Counted from the stretch's first letter, positions 1 to 9,165 are shown. The stretch: DNA of 64,000 bases from Maribacter_C sp947494565 (GCF_047345415.1 NZ_JBLFEP010000006.1:124001-188000), one strand, 5' to 3'. Notes: generated by a model not told the origin, from the sequence alone. Numbers and translations: made by a program.

Positions 1-756
1 TATACACCACACCCTATTCGGAACATCTCTGCCGGAAGTTATACTATTAAAGTTACGGTAACCGATAATAAGGGAGCAACAGGGTCAAGTACAGTTACCA
101 TAACTGCTGGCTCTGGTACGCCACCACCTCCAACTAATTCCGATATTTCCTTTAATTTAATCAATGCATCAACAAACAGTAGTATAGGGGCATTGGTTGA
201 TGGTTCTTCACTTAATTCCTCTAAGGTGCAAAATGTCAATATTAGGGTAAATGTGCCATCAGGTACCAGAAGGGTAGGTCTTGAAGTACTTAGAAATGGA
301 AACCGAGTCAAAGTAGGATTTGAGTTCTTTTGGCCTTATTCGGTTTATGGTGATACTAATGGCAACTATCAAGGAGTAACATTACAAAGTGGTACGTATA
401 CCTTGATTGCTGGTGCCTATTCAAGTACAAGTGATATCAATAGTGTTATTGCCCGCAAAACCATTAAGTTCACTGTAGGATCAAGTTCTGGTAAATCGGC
501 AATCTTGTTCCCTAACCCAGTTTCTACTGACGGCAAGGTATCTGTAAGGTTGCCTGAAGGTGCTTCTGGAAAATATGAATATAGTGTAACAAACTCTTTA
601 GGGGTTCAGGTAGAAAAAGGAACATTTGATGCTGCGTCTTCTCAAAGAGATGTAGAGTTGAATCTGTCCAATATTGGAAGGCAAGTTCAAGGTGTCTACT
701 ATATGACACTAAGTTCATCAGGATCCAAAGAAACGATTCCTCTTATAAGAGAATAA
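1..756 (+). CDS. Secreted protein C-terminus with type IX sorting domain (5' truncated)
   Basis: The frame is open from the first base of the window to a TAA at 754-756, so the gene begins outside the window and the first ATG in it (193) is internal. The visible 251 residues begin with the end of a PKD/Ig-like beta-sandwich (VTDNKGATGSSTVTI, then a PPPP linker), continue with an about 100-residue beta-rich domain, and end in a type IX secretion sorting domain beginning FPNPVSTDGKVSV and ending with a YYMTL strand and a short basic tail. Such domains direct export across the outer membrane by the T9SS, whose PorV and GldJ genes lie downstream in this window. The catalytic or binding part of the protein is not visible, so no substrate can be named. 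Confidence is high for the sorting domain. Confidence 0.85.
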   Translation, partial: YTPHPIRNISAGSYTIKVTVTDNKGATGSSTVTITAGSGTPPPPTNSDISFNLINASTNSSIGALVDGSSLNSSKVQNVNIRVNVPSGTRRVGLEVLRNGNRVKVGFEFFWPYSVYGDTNGNYQGVTLQSGTYTLIAGAYSSTSDINSVIARKTIKFTVGSSSGKSAILFPNPVSTDGKVSVRLPEGASGKYEYSVTNSLGVQVEKGTFDAASSQRDVELNLSNIGRQVQGVYYMTLSSSGSKETIPLIRE

Positions 757-775
757 GTAGATTCTTAATATACTA

Positions 776-810
776 AAATCGGCTCCTTTTTTAAGGAGTC
801 GATTTTTTTT
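776..810 (+). terminator. Rho-independent terminator after the T9SS substrate
   Basis: A stem of about nine to eleven pairs (ATCGGCTCCTT against AAGGAGTCGAT, with one G-U pair) is followed by eight T. It lies 20 bases after the stop codon and faces the convergent gene that ends at 830; the A-rich left flank could let it work in both directions. Confidence 0.8.
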
Positions 811-829
811 GTTCCAGTTCAAATTATAC

Positions 830-1993
830 TTATTTCTGAATAAGGTGATTAGGGAAATCTTGGATGTTTTCGCAGCAAATCTGTTCCATCACCTGTTGTA
901 ATTGCGCTTTTAATAGAGAAATAGTGTGGTTTCCACCTTCAGCGCCTAATGCCGCTACTCCGTACATAAAAGAACGACCCATAAAAGTGAATTTGGCACC
1001 ACTGGCCATTGTTCGGGCGATGTCAGGGCCAGATCTAAGACCACTATCCATCATGACCTCAATTTGGCTGCCATAGGCCTCAGCGATACGTGCTAATGGT
1101 CGAATGGTCGACTCACCAGCGTCCAACTGACGCCCACCGTGATTGGATACGATGACTCCGTCCAAACCGAGCTGAATGGCTTTCTCAACATCGGCTTCAC
1201 AAGCGACACCCTTCAAAACCAACTTTCCTTTCCACATGTCCCGTATAGGCTTGATACGCTCCTCATTTAAGCGACCTGAGAAGGTTTGGTCCATAAATTG
1301 TCCCAGTTGCTTTAAATCCAAATTCTTTGGCATGTAAGGTCTTAGGGTCTCGAAATTAGGTTGTCCGTGCCTAAGGGTTTGAAGTGCCCAATTAGGCTTA
1401 CCCATAATTTGTAAGATATTGGCAATCGACATTTTTGGAGGCATGGCCAAACCGTTGCGGATGTCTCTAGGTCTAAAGCCAAAAGTGGGTACATCCGATA
1501 GGATAACTAGAACGGGGCACTCAGCAGCTGCCGCACGTCTAATGATATCGTCTCTCAGTTTGGTTTTGGCGGGATGATAGAGTTGAAACCAGGCTTGTCC
1601 TTCTGTAATTTCGGAAATACGTTCAATGGCACTGGTCGATACCGTACTGAGCACGAAAGGAATATTGTGTTCGAAAGCGGCTTTTGCTAAGATTTCGGGA
1701 GATCTTGGCCACATTAAGCCTTGGAGTCCCACAGGGGCAATACCAAAGGGTGCATCGTACGAATGACCAAAGAGCTTTGTCTTCATATTTGATCCGCTGT
1801 GTTTGCTCAGGTAATAGGGGAGGAGCTCCACCTCTCGAATTTCAGCTGTATTCTTATGTAGGTTGATATCCTCGTTACATCCCCCATCTAAATATTCAAA
1901 AGCGAATTTTGGAATTCTTTTTTTGGCTTTGGCCCTCAGGTCCTCTACAGATGGGTATCGACTATCGAAGTTTGATTTTCCTTTTTTCGGCAT
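830..1993 (-). CDS. FMN-dependent alpha-hydroxy-acid oxidase/dehydrogenase
   Basis: This 387-residue protein belongs to the glycolate oxidase / L-lactate dehydrogenase (LldD) family, TIM-barrel flavoenzymes that oxidise 2-hydroxy acids to 2-oxo acids. The active-site signature SNHGGRQLD is present with the catalytic His near residue 285 and Arg three residues later, as are the FMN-binding APVGLQGL, LVLKGV and DSGLRSG segments. The length is typical. I chose the ATG at 1993, ten bases after the upstream stop; a TTG at 2017 would overlap that gene by 14 bases. There is no signal peptide, so it is probably cytoplasmic or at the inner face of the membrane. It is the last gene of the leftward five-gene operon with haem-domain and DUF1501/DUF1553 proteins. 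The actual hydroxy acid cannot be read from the sequence. Confidence 0.88.
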   Translation of the reverse strand: MPKKGKSNFDSRYPSVEDLRAKAKKRIPKFAFEYLDGGCNEDINLHKNTAEIREVELLPYYLSKHSGSNMKTKLFGHSYDAPFGIAPVGLQGLMWPRSPEILAKAAFEHNIPFVLSTVSTSAIERISEITEGQAWFQLYHPAKTKLRDDIIRRAAAAECPVLVILSDVPTFGFRPRDIRNGLAMPPKMSIANILQIMGKPNWALQTLRHGQPNFETLRPYMPKNLDLKQLGQFMDQTFSGRLNEERIKPIRDMWKGKLVLKGVACEADVEKAIQLGLDGVIVSNHGGRQLDAGESTIRPLARIAEAYGSQIEVMMDSGLRSGPDIARTMASGAKFTFMGRSFMYGVAALGAEGGNHTISLLKAQLQQVMEQICCENIQDFPNHLIQK

Positions 1994-2003
1994 AAGTCTC
2001 GAT

Positions 2004-3377
2004 TTATCCTTGGCCAATAATTAACTGGAGCTCTTCATTATTGTCTTGTAAAGCCTTGGCTTTATTCGAAGTTATTTCGGTTTGCCACAAATATACCCGT
2101 CTTAGGCCTTCCATTTTTTCAAGGTCGGTCAAACATTCGTCGGTTACTTTTGTACGATACAGATTCAAAGACTCAAGGTGTTTTAGTGCTGATAAAGCTG
2201 CTACACCCGGATCACCAATATTGGTTTTTTCTAATTGCAGGCGAGTAAGGTTCCTGAAATTTGCGATGGTCGCGAGTCCTTCATCCGTTATGTTCGTATT
2301 GGCCAAAGAGAGCCAGGTAATGTGCTCTGCTGCCGGCTCAAGACTCCTTAACTGTTCATCGGTCAGATCGGTACCTGAGAATTTGACATCCAAAAGCGGA
2401 TTGGTCGCGCCTAGAATCTTTACGGTGAAACCATTTTCCTCAAGATTGGCAATGGTAACACTGTCCAAGGGTGGGATATTGACCGTTTCATAGTAGGGTT
2501 TCGGATTTGTGTCTAAACTATAGCGCCGGAGTAGTGTAGGCTTAATGCTCTCGGGGACCTCCAAATCAGTTAACGATTTGTCCGCTGCCGCTCCAGAAGC
2601 GATCCACCACTCCAAAACCTTAATTTCGTCATAGGTCAATGGATCCCCAACAGGAGGCATAAATTTGATATTTTTCTGTGGTAGGGTTACCCGTCGGAAT
2701 AATTCACTTTCGATAACATTGCCCGATAAAAATGCAGGACCTCCGTCGCCTCCGACGAGCATTGAATCTATCGAAGCCATGTTCAAACCACCTCGCTGTA
2801 CTTTATTATCGTGGCAAGCAAAGCATTTTTGTTCAAAAATGGGTTGTACCAGATCGTTGTATACAATAACGGAGTCTGCAGCGGAAAAATCCATGATATC
2901 CGATTCTTCGTTCAACATAAGATTTTTAATGGGTTCTGGAGCATATTCGAATAAATAGGATGCGCCGTGGGTAAGATTTCCTCCTAAATGCCCTTCGAAA
3001 ATCAAAAGTCCCAGAATCAAAAGGTTGGTAATGCGATGTGTTGCTGCCGAATGTCTAGTCGAATCTTTTTTCAACCACCATCCTACCAAGGAAATGATTA
3101 CAATAAGAATGCCCACCCAACGATGCAGGAAGAGATCGTCTTCGAAGTAAAGACCTGTTTCTCCCAACCACCATCCACAGAAGGCTGCGAAGGCTCCACC
3201 GATAGCTCCTAAAAGCCAGGCGTAGCCAATAAGATCGCTAAGTTTTTCGGTTTTTTTCCAACGTTGATACCATTCCATTAGAATTCCTAAAAGCAAGAAT
3301 CCTATCGGGAGATGTACTAGTATCGGGTGAAAACGACCAACAAAATTGGTAAAGTCAAATGCAAGAAATAGGTTCAT
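2004..3377 (-). CDS. Membrane protein with DUF2231-like region, planctomycete-type cytochrome c domain and leucine-rich repeats
   Basis: The 457-residue protein has three parts. Residues 10-140 hold about four hydrophobic segments with the HPILVHLPIGF pattern of the DUF2231 membrane family. Residues 170-260 are a planctomycete cytochrome C (PSCyt1)-like domain with one haem motif CFACH (185-189) and a later KFMPP segment whose Met (about 240) could be the second axial ligand. Residues 320-450 are leucine-rich repeats (for example LTRLQLEKTNIGDPGVAAL). It probably anchors a c-type haem in the membrane with the repeats as a partner- or ligand-binding surface outside the cytoplasm. It follows the propeller gene by 17 bases and precedes the FMN oxidase by 10, which suggests one transcript and perhaps electron transfer. 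The function is inferred only. Confidence 0.8.
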   Translation of the reverse strand: MNLFLAFDFTNFVGRFHPILVHLPIGFLLLGILMEWYQRWKKTEKLSDLIGYAWLLGAIGGAFAAFCGWWLGETGLYFEDDLFLHRWVGILIVIISLVGWWLKKDSTRHSAATHRITNLLILGLLIFEGHLGGNLTHGASYLFEYAPEPIKNLMLNEESDIMDFSAADSVIVYNDLVQPIFEQKCFACHDNKVQRGGLNMASIDSMLVGGDGGPAFLSGNVIESELFRRVTLPQKNIKFMPPVGDPLTYDEIKVLEWWIASGAAADKSLTDLEVPESIKPTLLRRYSLDTNPKPYYETVNIPPLDSVTIANLEENGFTVKILGATNPLLDVKFSGTDLTDEQLRSLEPAAEHITWLSLANTNITDEGLATIANFRNLTRLQLEKTNIGDPGVAALSALKHLESLNLYRTKVTDECLTDLEKMEGLRRVYLWQTEITSNKAKALQDNNEELQLIIGQG

Positions 3378-3394
3378 TTATACTATTTACGGAT

Positions 3395-4450
3395 TTATAT
3401 TCTATTTAATTTTATAGGATAGGACTTATTCGATGCCCATTGCGGTACATATAGATTACCATCGCCATCAACAAGGACGTCATGGGGATTCTTGAAAGTA
3501 CCTCCGTCATATAGCGGTGTGTCAAGTATACCGTCTAAATACCGAGGCTTATCTCCTCCTGGAAAAGAAAGGACTTTGTTGTTTTTGTCCAAGACGGCCA
3601 ACATGCCGTCCCAGGTATCCCAGGTTTTTGTCACGATTACCGCAAAATAGAGGTTCTCGCCATGAATAACAGGTCGACAAATGGAGCATCCAGGAAGGGA
3701 AATCGTCTCTAAATGTTCACCGTCCAGCGAAAAACGTTTGAATTCCTGACTGGCCCTAGAAGTAATTAGGAGGGTTGGATTTTCCTTGTTCCGCGTATCC
3801 AATGTAATGCCATGGCAGCAATTGAATTGATCGTCGGCCTCGCCAGTTCCACCAAAATGGGAAATGTAGTCGCCTTTCGCGCTATATTTTATGATGAAGT
3901 TTTTGCCATAGCCGTCGGCTACATAAAAATCGCCATTTGGAAGTATGGCCGTTTCGGTAGGCTTAAACTGATCATCGCTTGTATATCCTGAAACTTCCTT
4001 AGGGCGTTCGAGGGTCATGAGAATTCTTCCGTCCAAAGTGGTTTTGCTTACTTTGTGAGAATCTGGATCGGTAATAAAAAGAAACTGGTCTTTACCCTCA
4101 CCAGCAATAGATAGGCCATGTGCTCCTGGAAATTCGGTTCCCCATGATTCCAATACTTTTCCGGATTTGTCATACACCAAAACGTTATTGTTGTTCGCGC
4201 CGGTGGTAGTCATTAAAATACGGCCTTGGTCATCAAGTACCATTTCATGACAGTCGTTAACAGGAATTTTCGAGGGGTCTTGAATACCCCATTCCTGATC
4301 CACCGTATACTGAAAATCACCATGTCCTACTCTTTTCGCAGCACCTCCTCTCTTTGTAATGATTCCGAAAGAATAGTCAGGTAGGGCAATACTAGCTGCT
4401 GAAGCGGCCAAGGTTTTTTTAATAAAAATTCTTCTTGTATTGGGTTTCAT
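3395..4450 (-). CDS. Exported NHL/6-bladed beta-propeller protein
   Basis: The protein is 351 residues from the ATG at 4450. Starting there gives an N-terminus with twin arginines (TRRIFIKKTLAASAASIALP), a Tat-type or Sec-type export signal, and an AAGGA-like sequence just upstream; a longer frame up to 4510 would overlap the preceding gene and bury the signal. The mature part contains repeated blade motifs such as HGLSIAGEGKDQFLFITD, FYVADGYGKNFI and NPHDVLVDGDGNLYVPQW, typical of NHL or peptidylglycine-lyase-like propellers. A GCSICRP cysteine pair near the middle is unusual and might bind a metal or form a disulfide. It sits fourth from the operon end between DUF1501 and the membrane-haem gene. 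Its role is unknown; a binding or lyase function are both possible. Confidence 0.78.
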   Translation of the reverse strand: MKPNTRRIFIKKTLAASAASIALPDYSFGIITKRGGAAKRVGHGDFQYTVDQEWGIQDPSKIPVNDCHEMVLDDQGRILMTTTGANNNNVLVYDKSGKVLESWGTEFPGAHGLSIAGEGKDQFLFITDPDSHKVSKTTLDGRILMTLERPKEVSGYTSDDQFKPTETAILPNGDFYVADGYGKNFIIKYSAKGDYISHFGGTGEADDQFNCCHGITLDTRNKENPTLLITSRASQEFKRFSLDGEHLETISLPGCSICRPVIHGENLYFAVIVTKTWDTWDGMLAVLDKNNKVLSFPGGDKPRYLDGILDTPLYDGGTFKNPHDVLVDGDGNLYVPQWASNKSYPIKLNRI

Positions 4451-4472
4451 GTTCCTTGTTTTTTGTGAGTTA

Positions 4473-5939
4473 TCATGCCAGTATTTCTTTAACGACTTCA
4501 CCATGCACATCGGTAAGTCGATATCGTCGTCCCTGAAATTTGAATGTCAGTCGTTCATGGTCTATGCCAAGCAAATGCATTAAGGTGGCTTGAAAATCGT
4601 GCACGTGTACCGGTCTTTGGACTACGTTGTAACCAAAATCATCCGTGGCACCCAGAGAGAATCCTTTTTTGATTCCGGCACCGGCCATAAAGATGGTAAA
4701 GCATTTAGGATGATGGTCACGACCGAAATTGGTGTCGGTAAGTTGGCCTTGAGAATAGTTGGTTCGGCCGAACTCTCCCCCCCAGATGACCAAAGTATCT
4801 TCGAGCATGCCGCGTTGTTTCAAATCGGTTATCAATGCTGCTGTGGCCTGATCGGTCTCTTTACATTGAACTTTTATAGCACTGGGTAAGTTGCCGTGTT
4901 GGTCCCAACCTTGGTGATAGAGTTGTATAAATTTCACATCACGCTCTGCCAAGCGCCTCGCCAAGATGCAGTTGGCCGCAAAAGTCCCAGGTTTTCGACT
5001 ATCCTCTCCGTACATATCATAAATATAATCGGATTCATCCGTGGTATCCATGATTTCAGGTACTGAGGTCTGCATTCTAAAGGCCATTTCGTATTGGGCC
5101 ATTCTAGCCAAAATCTCAGGATCTCCCAAATCATCATGGTTTATCTTTTCGAGACGTTGTAACTGATCCAATTGTTCACGTCTGGTCTTTCCGTCGATGC
5201 CGGGTGGATTGGTTAAATAGAGTACTGGGTCTTTTCCTGCCCTGAATTGTACCCCTTGATGTTGAGAAGGTAGAAAGCCATTCCCCCACGCTCGCGAATA
5301 TAGGGGTTGTCCGAATTTGTCTTTCGTGACGAGCACCACGAATTCAGGAAGGTTCTTATTATCCGTTCCAAGGCCATAACTTACCCATGAGCCAATTGAA
5401 GGCCGACCGGGAAGTTGGGATCCTGTTTGAAAGAAGGTTACGGCCGGATCGTGATTGATCGCTTCCGTATACATTGATTTGATAAAGCAAAGATCGTCGA
5501 CTATTTTCGCGGTATGCGGCATAAGTTCGCTCATAAGGGCGCCGCTATCTCCATGTTGCTTGAAAGAAAATGGCGATCCGGCAATGGGTAAAGTGGCTTG
5601 ACCAGAGGACATTCCTGTCAATCGCTGCCCCTGTTGAACACTTTCGGGCAGATCTTGACCATTCATTTTATTTAGTAATGGCTTATGGTCGAACAAATCT
5701 ATTTGCGAGGGTGCTCCACTCTGAAATAGGTAGATAACACGTTTTACTTTAGGTGGAAAATGGGCCTGCCCCAGAACGCCGCCGCCATTGAGATTTGGAA
5801 TGCCGGAAAGTGATTTCTCTTTTCCAAAAAGACCCATAGGGTCAAGCATTGAACCCATGGTCAACGCTCCCATTCCTAAGGTGGTCTTGGTGAGGAAATC
5901 TCTTCTCGTATAGTTTTTTTTATGCTCGTGGGTACACAT
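4473..5939 (-). CDS. DUF1501 family exported protein (sulfatase-like fold)
   Basis: This 488-residue protein begins with a short basic stretch and a Tat signal (TRRDFLTKTTLGMGALTMGS, residues 11-30). It matches the DUF1501 family, which is related to the alkaline-phosphatase/sulfatase superfamily: YLFQSGAPSQIDLFDHKP near the N-terminus, WDQHGNL, VIWGGEFGRTNYSQG and GRDHHPKCFTIFMAGAGIKKG toward the C-terminus are all present. DUF1501 genes are almost always next to DUF1549/DUF1553 genes, as here, with only four bases between them. That association is well known in Planctomycetes, but the biochemical activity of the pair is not established to my knowledge. The neighbours suggest an extracytoplasmic complex. 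Confidence 0.88.
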   Translation of the reverse strand: MCTHEHKKNYTRRDFLTKTTLGMGALTMGSMLDPMGLFGKEKSLSGIPNLNGGGVLGQAHFPPKVKRVIYLFQSGAPSQIDLFDHKPLLNKMNGQDLPESVQQGQRLTGMSSGQATLPIAGSPFSFKQHGDSGALMSELMPHTAKIVDDLCFIKSMYTEAINHDPAVTFFQTGSQLPGRPSIGSWVSYGLGTDNKNLPEFVVLVTKDKFGQPLYSRAWGNGFLPSQHQGVQFRAGKDPVLYLTNPPGIDGKTRREQLDQLQRLEKINHDDLGDPEILARMAQYEMAFRMQTSVPEIMDTTDESDYIYDMYGEDSRKPGTFAANCILARRLAERDVKFIQLYHQGWDQHGNLPSAIKVQCKETDQATAALITDLKQRGMLEDTLVIWGGEFGRTNYSQGQLTDTNFGRDHHPKCFTIFMAGAGIKKGFSLGATDDFGYNVVQRPVHVHDFQATLMHLLGIDHERLTFKFQGRRYRLTDVHGEVVKEILA

Positions 5940-5943
5940 GGTC

Positions 5944-8900
5944 TTATCTTTTCATATAGGCTTCGTCATGGTTCAGCATCGTATTGGCTACCATGGTCAA
6001 TGCTGCTGTTTTTGTTTTGTCCAAATTGTCTTCCAGTTGCTGTTGGCCTACGGATAACAGTTGGTCAGCTTCTTTCGGAGCCTTTTTGAAACGCCTTTGT
6101 TGTGTTTCGAAAATTTCCTTGAAAATCGTCTTTTCTTCTTCTTTCGGATAACGGCTTACTGCTAATCGAAAACCGTAGGTGATCTGTTCATCCAATGATG
6201 TTCCACCTTCTTTTTGCATTCTAGAGGCAAGAACTTTAGAAGCTTCCACAAATTGGGTGTCGTTCATTAGAACCAATGCCTGAAGTGGTGTGTTGGTATT
6301 TTCCCGTTGCACAGTGCAAACCTCTCGGCTGGGCGCGTCAAAAGCGGTCATCGCCGGATGGGGCGATGTGCGCCTTATAAATGTGTACAGCCCTCTTCGG
6401 TAAAGGCTATCGCCCTGTGATTCTTTATAGTTCAGTAATTTATGCGAGAAACTGTTCTTTTCGATCCATAGCTTGCCTGGTTGATATGGTTTTACACTTT
6501 CTCCACCTACTTGTTGAACCAAAAGTCCACTTGCCGCCAACGCATTGTCTCGAATCATTTCTGCCGGTAAACGATAACTGTTGCTCCTTGCCAAATAAAA
6601 ATTATTGGGATCTTTTTCTCTCATTTCTTCGGAAACTTGGGAAGACTGACGGTAGGTATGCGACATCACCATTGTTTTCAAAAGCGCCTTGACATCCCAT
6701 CCACTTTCTATGAATTCTACGGCCAACCAATCAATCAATTCAGGATGCGAGGGTAAAGCTCCCTGAACTCCAAAATCTTGGGGTGTATCTACCAAGCCTT
6801 TACCAAATAACATTTGCCAGTAACGATTCACCGTAACTCTGGCCGTCAATGGGTTTTCTTCGGAAAAAAGCCATTTGGACAAGCCCAATCGATTTTTTGG
6901 ATAGGCGTCGGAAAACTTGGGCAATACTTCAGGTGTATTGGGTTCAACTTGATATATGGGTTGCGAATAGTCTCCACGATTATAGGCATATGCAGGTCTG
7001 TTTTGAGGCATTTCTTCCATGACCATAACTTCCATCACCGGCATCATCAGTTGCAACCACTCGTTTCTAAGTTCTTTAAGGTCGGCCGCTATATTACGAA
7101 CTTCGGGAGATTGGTTGATCTTATACTCTTGTACCAGCTTTTTTTCCGGAGCTTCTTTTGAAGAACCATCTTTGGTAAGAAGTAATACTTCCAACGGTGT
7201 CAATTCTTTTGAATACATTCGAATATCATCAAGGGCACCTTTGAAAATTCCATTTTCTCCCGTAAAGCCCCTGTAACTTTTCGCTACTCTGACGGGTTGC
7301 TTATAAAGGGTATGAACCGCTGACCTTATGGTTTTGATGGATTTATAAAGATTATCATGACCTACTTCACTTTCCACTTTCTTTCCATCGATAAACAATG
7401 ATAACCCTTGGGCCTTACCGGATCCATTGTATGAAAATGCAACATGTTGCCATTCATTTGTTTTAAGAGAGTCTTTCGATTTTACGTGAATATAGTTGTG
7501 CGGCAAGGAGTGAATCAATCTAGCATTTAGGTAGTTCAGGCTGTCAAGATAAAAGTCCCATCCACGCCAAAAATTATTTTTTTCGCCTGACGTGCCCATC
7601 AGTGTTTGCGTTTTCAGCTTTTCTCTTTTGGTGGTTTTCAGCCATAGACTTCCAGAGAAGGTATCTGTCCACTCGAAATTGGGAATGTTATTCAGATATA
7701 CTTCATCGTACTCCCCCGTAAACACCAGGGCATTCCCTTTTTTACCCTCAATGATTCCAGGAGCTTTGGATGCCGTTGCATTCGTAGTGCGGTCTATGAC
7801 ATAGGTGTCGCCTTGTCGGGCTACCTTATCGAAAGGATAATGTCCCAAAAGCTCTTTTTTGGTTGCATCTTTAGGTAAGGTTGTGATATAGGTTTCGAGA
7901 TTGGCAAGTTCTTTTTTGGTCAACTCAAGTGTTTGCTCTTTTGCGGTAATTAGTTTTTCTAATTTGCCTAGTTTTTCCTCCGTTTCAGTGTCTGGTAAGG
8001 CAAGCATCGGACCATAATTGCCATCATCACCGGTCATACCCAGTTCTTTTACATTGTTGAAGAATGCAGTTAACCTATAGTAGTCTTTTTGGGAAATGGG
8101 GTCGAACTTATGATCGTGACAACGGGCGCAGGAAACTGTTAGGCCCATAAGCGCTGTTCCAACCGTTTCTGCACGGTCCCAAACGTAATTTAATCTGAAC
8201 TCTTCCTCGATGGCTCCTCCTTCTGCTGTCATTGGATGGTTTCGGTTGAAAGCCGTTGCCAGTTTCTGTTCTTTGGTAGCTTTGGGAAAAAGATCCCCGG
8301 CCAACTGCCAAGTAACGAACTGATCATAAGGCATATTCTCTTTAAAGGCATTGATGACCCAATCGCGCCATGGCCACATAAGTCGCCAACCATCAGCATG
8401 CAGGCCGTGAGAATCGGCGTAGCGAGAGATGTCCATCCAGTCTAGGGCAAGACGCTCCGCAGTGGCATCCGTTTGTAACAGTCTATCCACTACCTTCTCA
8501 TAGGCATCAGCGCTTTTATTCTCTAAAAATAAATCGAGTTCCTGTACCGTTGGAGGGAGTCCGGTCAAATCCAAACTCACTCGACGGAGCAATCGTTCTC
8601 TGTCGGCCTCTGGGGCAGGCTGATATCCTTTTTGCTTCAATCGCCCTTGAACGAAACCATCGATTGGGTTATAGCTCGGCCAGTTGTCATTGCCGATCTT
8701 GTGGTTTGGTCTTTCGGGTTTAACAAAGGCCCAGTGGTCTTTCCATTCCGCTCCTTGTTCGATCCATTTGATGATCATTGCCTTTTCATTTGGTGATAAG
8801 GACAAATTTGATTCAGGTGGAGGCATTTGAATTTCGGGATCATTGCTCAATATGCGCTGCACACTTGAACTACGTTCGGGTTTGTTTGCGACAAAAGCCC

Positions 8901-9165
8901 GTGCTCCGCTGGATAAGGTTGAAAATGCCTCTTCGGCCAGATCTAATCGAAGTCCTGCTTTTCTTGTGTTCTCATCCGGCCCGTGACAATTAAAGCAACG
9001 GTCGGAAAGAATAGGTTTGACATGAAAGTTGAAATCTACGATTTCAGGAAGGTCTTCGTAGGCATCGGCCACTTCGCTGGGCAAATCAGGCCCACATGAA
9101 ATCACCAGTAGGCAGACCCAAAGAGCTATGGTTTCCGAAAAACTTATTTTTTTAAGCGGTAGCAT
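5944..9165 (-). CDS. Large planctomycete-type lipoprotein: PSCyt1 haem domain, DUF1549, LamG-like domain, DUF1553
   Basis: The 1073-residue protein starts with a lipoprotein signal (LLVISC, Cys 24), so it is probably membrane-anchored outside the cytoplasm. The PSCyt1 domain follows with RCFNCH (57-61) and a QMPPPES segment. DUF1549 spans roughly 160-370, containing FVQGRL, RRVSLDLTGLPPT, DWMDISRYADSHG and a second CxxCH, SCARCHDHKFDPIS, near residue 345. Residues about 430-670 form an inserted beta-sandwich resembling LamG/concanavalin (FSGSLWLKTT, NEWQHVAFSYNGSG, LSLFIDGK, GALDDIRMYSKEL). DUF1553 completes the protein (ARVTVNRYWQMLFGKGLV, DFGVQGALPSHPELIDWLA, TPLQALVLMND). It is the first gene of the operon. 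The two haem motifs suggest redox work, and the LamG-like insert suggests binding to a carbohydrate. Confidence 0.88.
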   Translation of the reverse strand: MLPLKKISFSETIALWVCLLVISCGPDLPSEVADAYEDLPEIVDFNFHVKPILSDRCFNCHGPDENTRKAGLRLDLAEEAFSTLSSGARAFVANKPERSSSVQRILSNDPEIQMPPPESNLSLSPNEKAMIIKWIEQGAEWKDHWAFVKPERPNHKIGNDNWPSYNPIDGFVQGRLKQKGYQPAPEADRERLLRRVSLDLTGLPPTVQELDLFLENKSADAYEKVVDRLLQTDATAERLALDWMDISRYADSHGLHADGWRLMWPWRDWVINAFKENMPYDQFVTWQLAGDLFPKATKEQKLATAFNRNHPMTAEGGAIEEEFRLNYVWDRAETVGTALMGLTVSCARCHDHKFDPISQKDYYRLTAFFNNVKELGMTGDDGNYGPMLALPDTETEEKLGKLEKLITAKEQTLELTKKELANLETYITTLPKDATKKELLGHYPFDKVARQGDTYVIDRTTNATASKAPGIIEGKKGNALVFTGEYDEVYLNNIPNFEWTDTFSGSLWLKTTKREKLKTQTLMGTSGEKNNFWRGWDFYLDSLNYLNARLIHSLPHNYIHVKSKDSLKTNEWQHVAFSYNGSGKAQGLSLFIDGKKVESEVGHDNLYKSIKTIRSAVHTLYKQPVRVAKSYRGFTGENGIFKGALDDIRMYSKELTPLEVLLLTKDGSSKEAPEKKLVQEYKINQSPEVRNIAADLKELRNEWLQLMMPVMEVMVMEEMPQNRPAYAYNRGDYSQPIYQVEPNTPEVLPKFSDAYPKNRLGLSKWLFSEENPLTARVTVNRYWQMLFGKGLVDTPQDFGVQGALPSHPELIDWLAVEFIESGWDVKALLKTMVMSHTYRQSSQVSEEMREKDPNNFYLARSNSYRLPAEMIRDNALAASGLLVQQVGGESVKPYQPGKLWIEKNSFSHKLLNYKESQGDSLYRRGLYTFIRRTSPHPAMTAFDAPSREVCTVQRENTNTPLQALVLMNDTQFVEASKVLASRMQKEGGTSLDEQITYGFRLAVSRYPKEEEKTIFKEIFETQQRRFKKAPKEADQLLSVGQQQLEDNLDKTKTAALTMVANTMLNHDEAYMKR

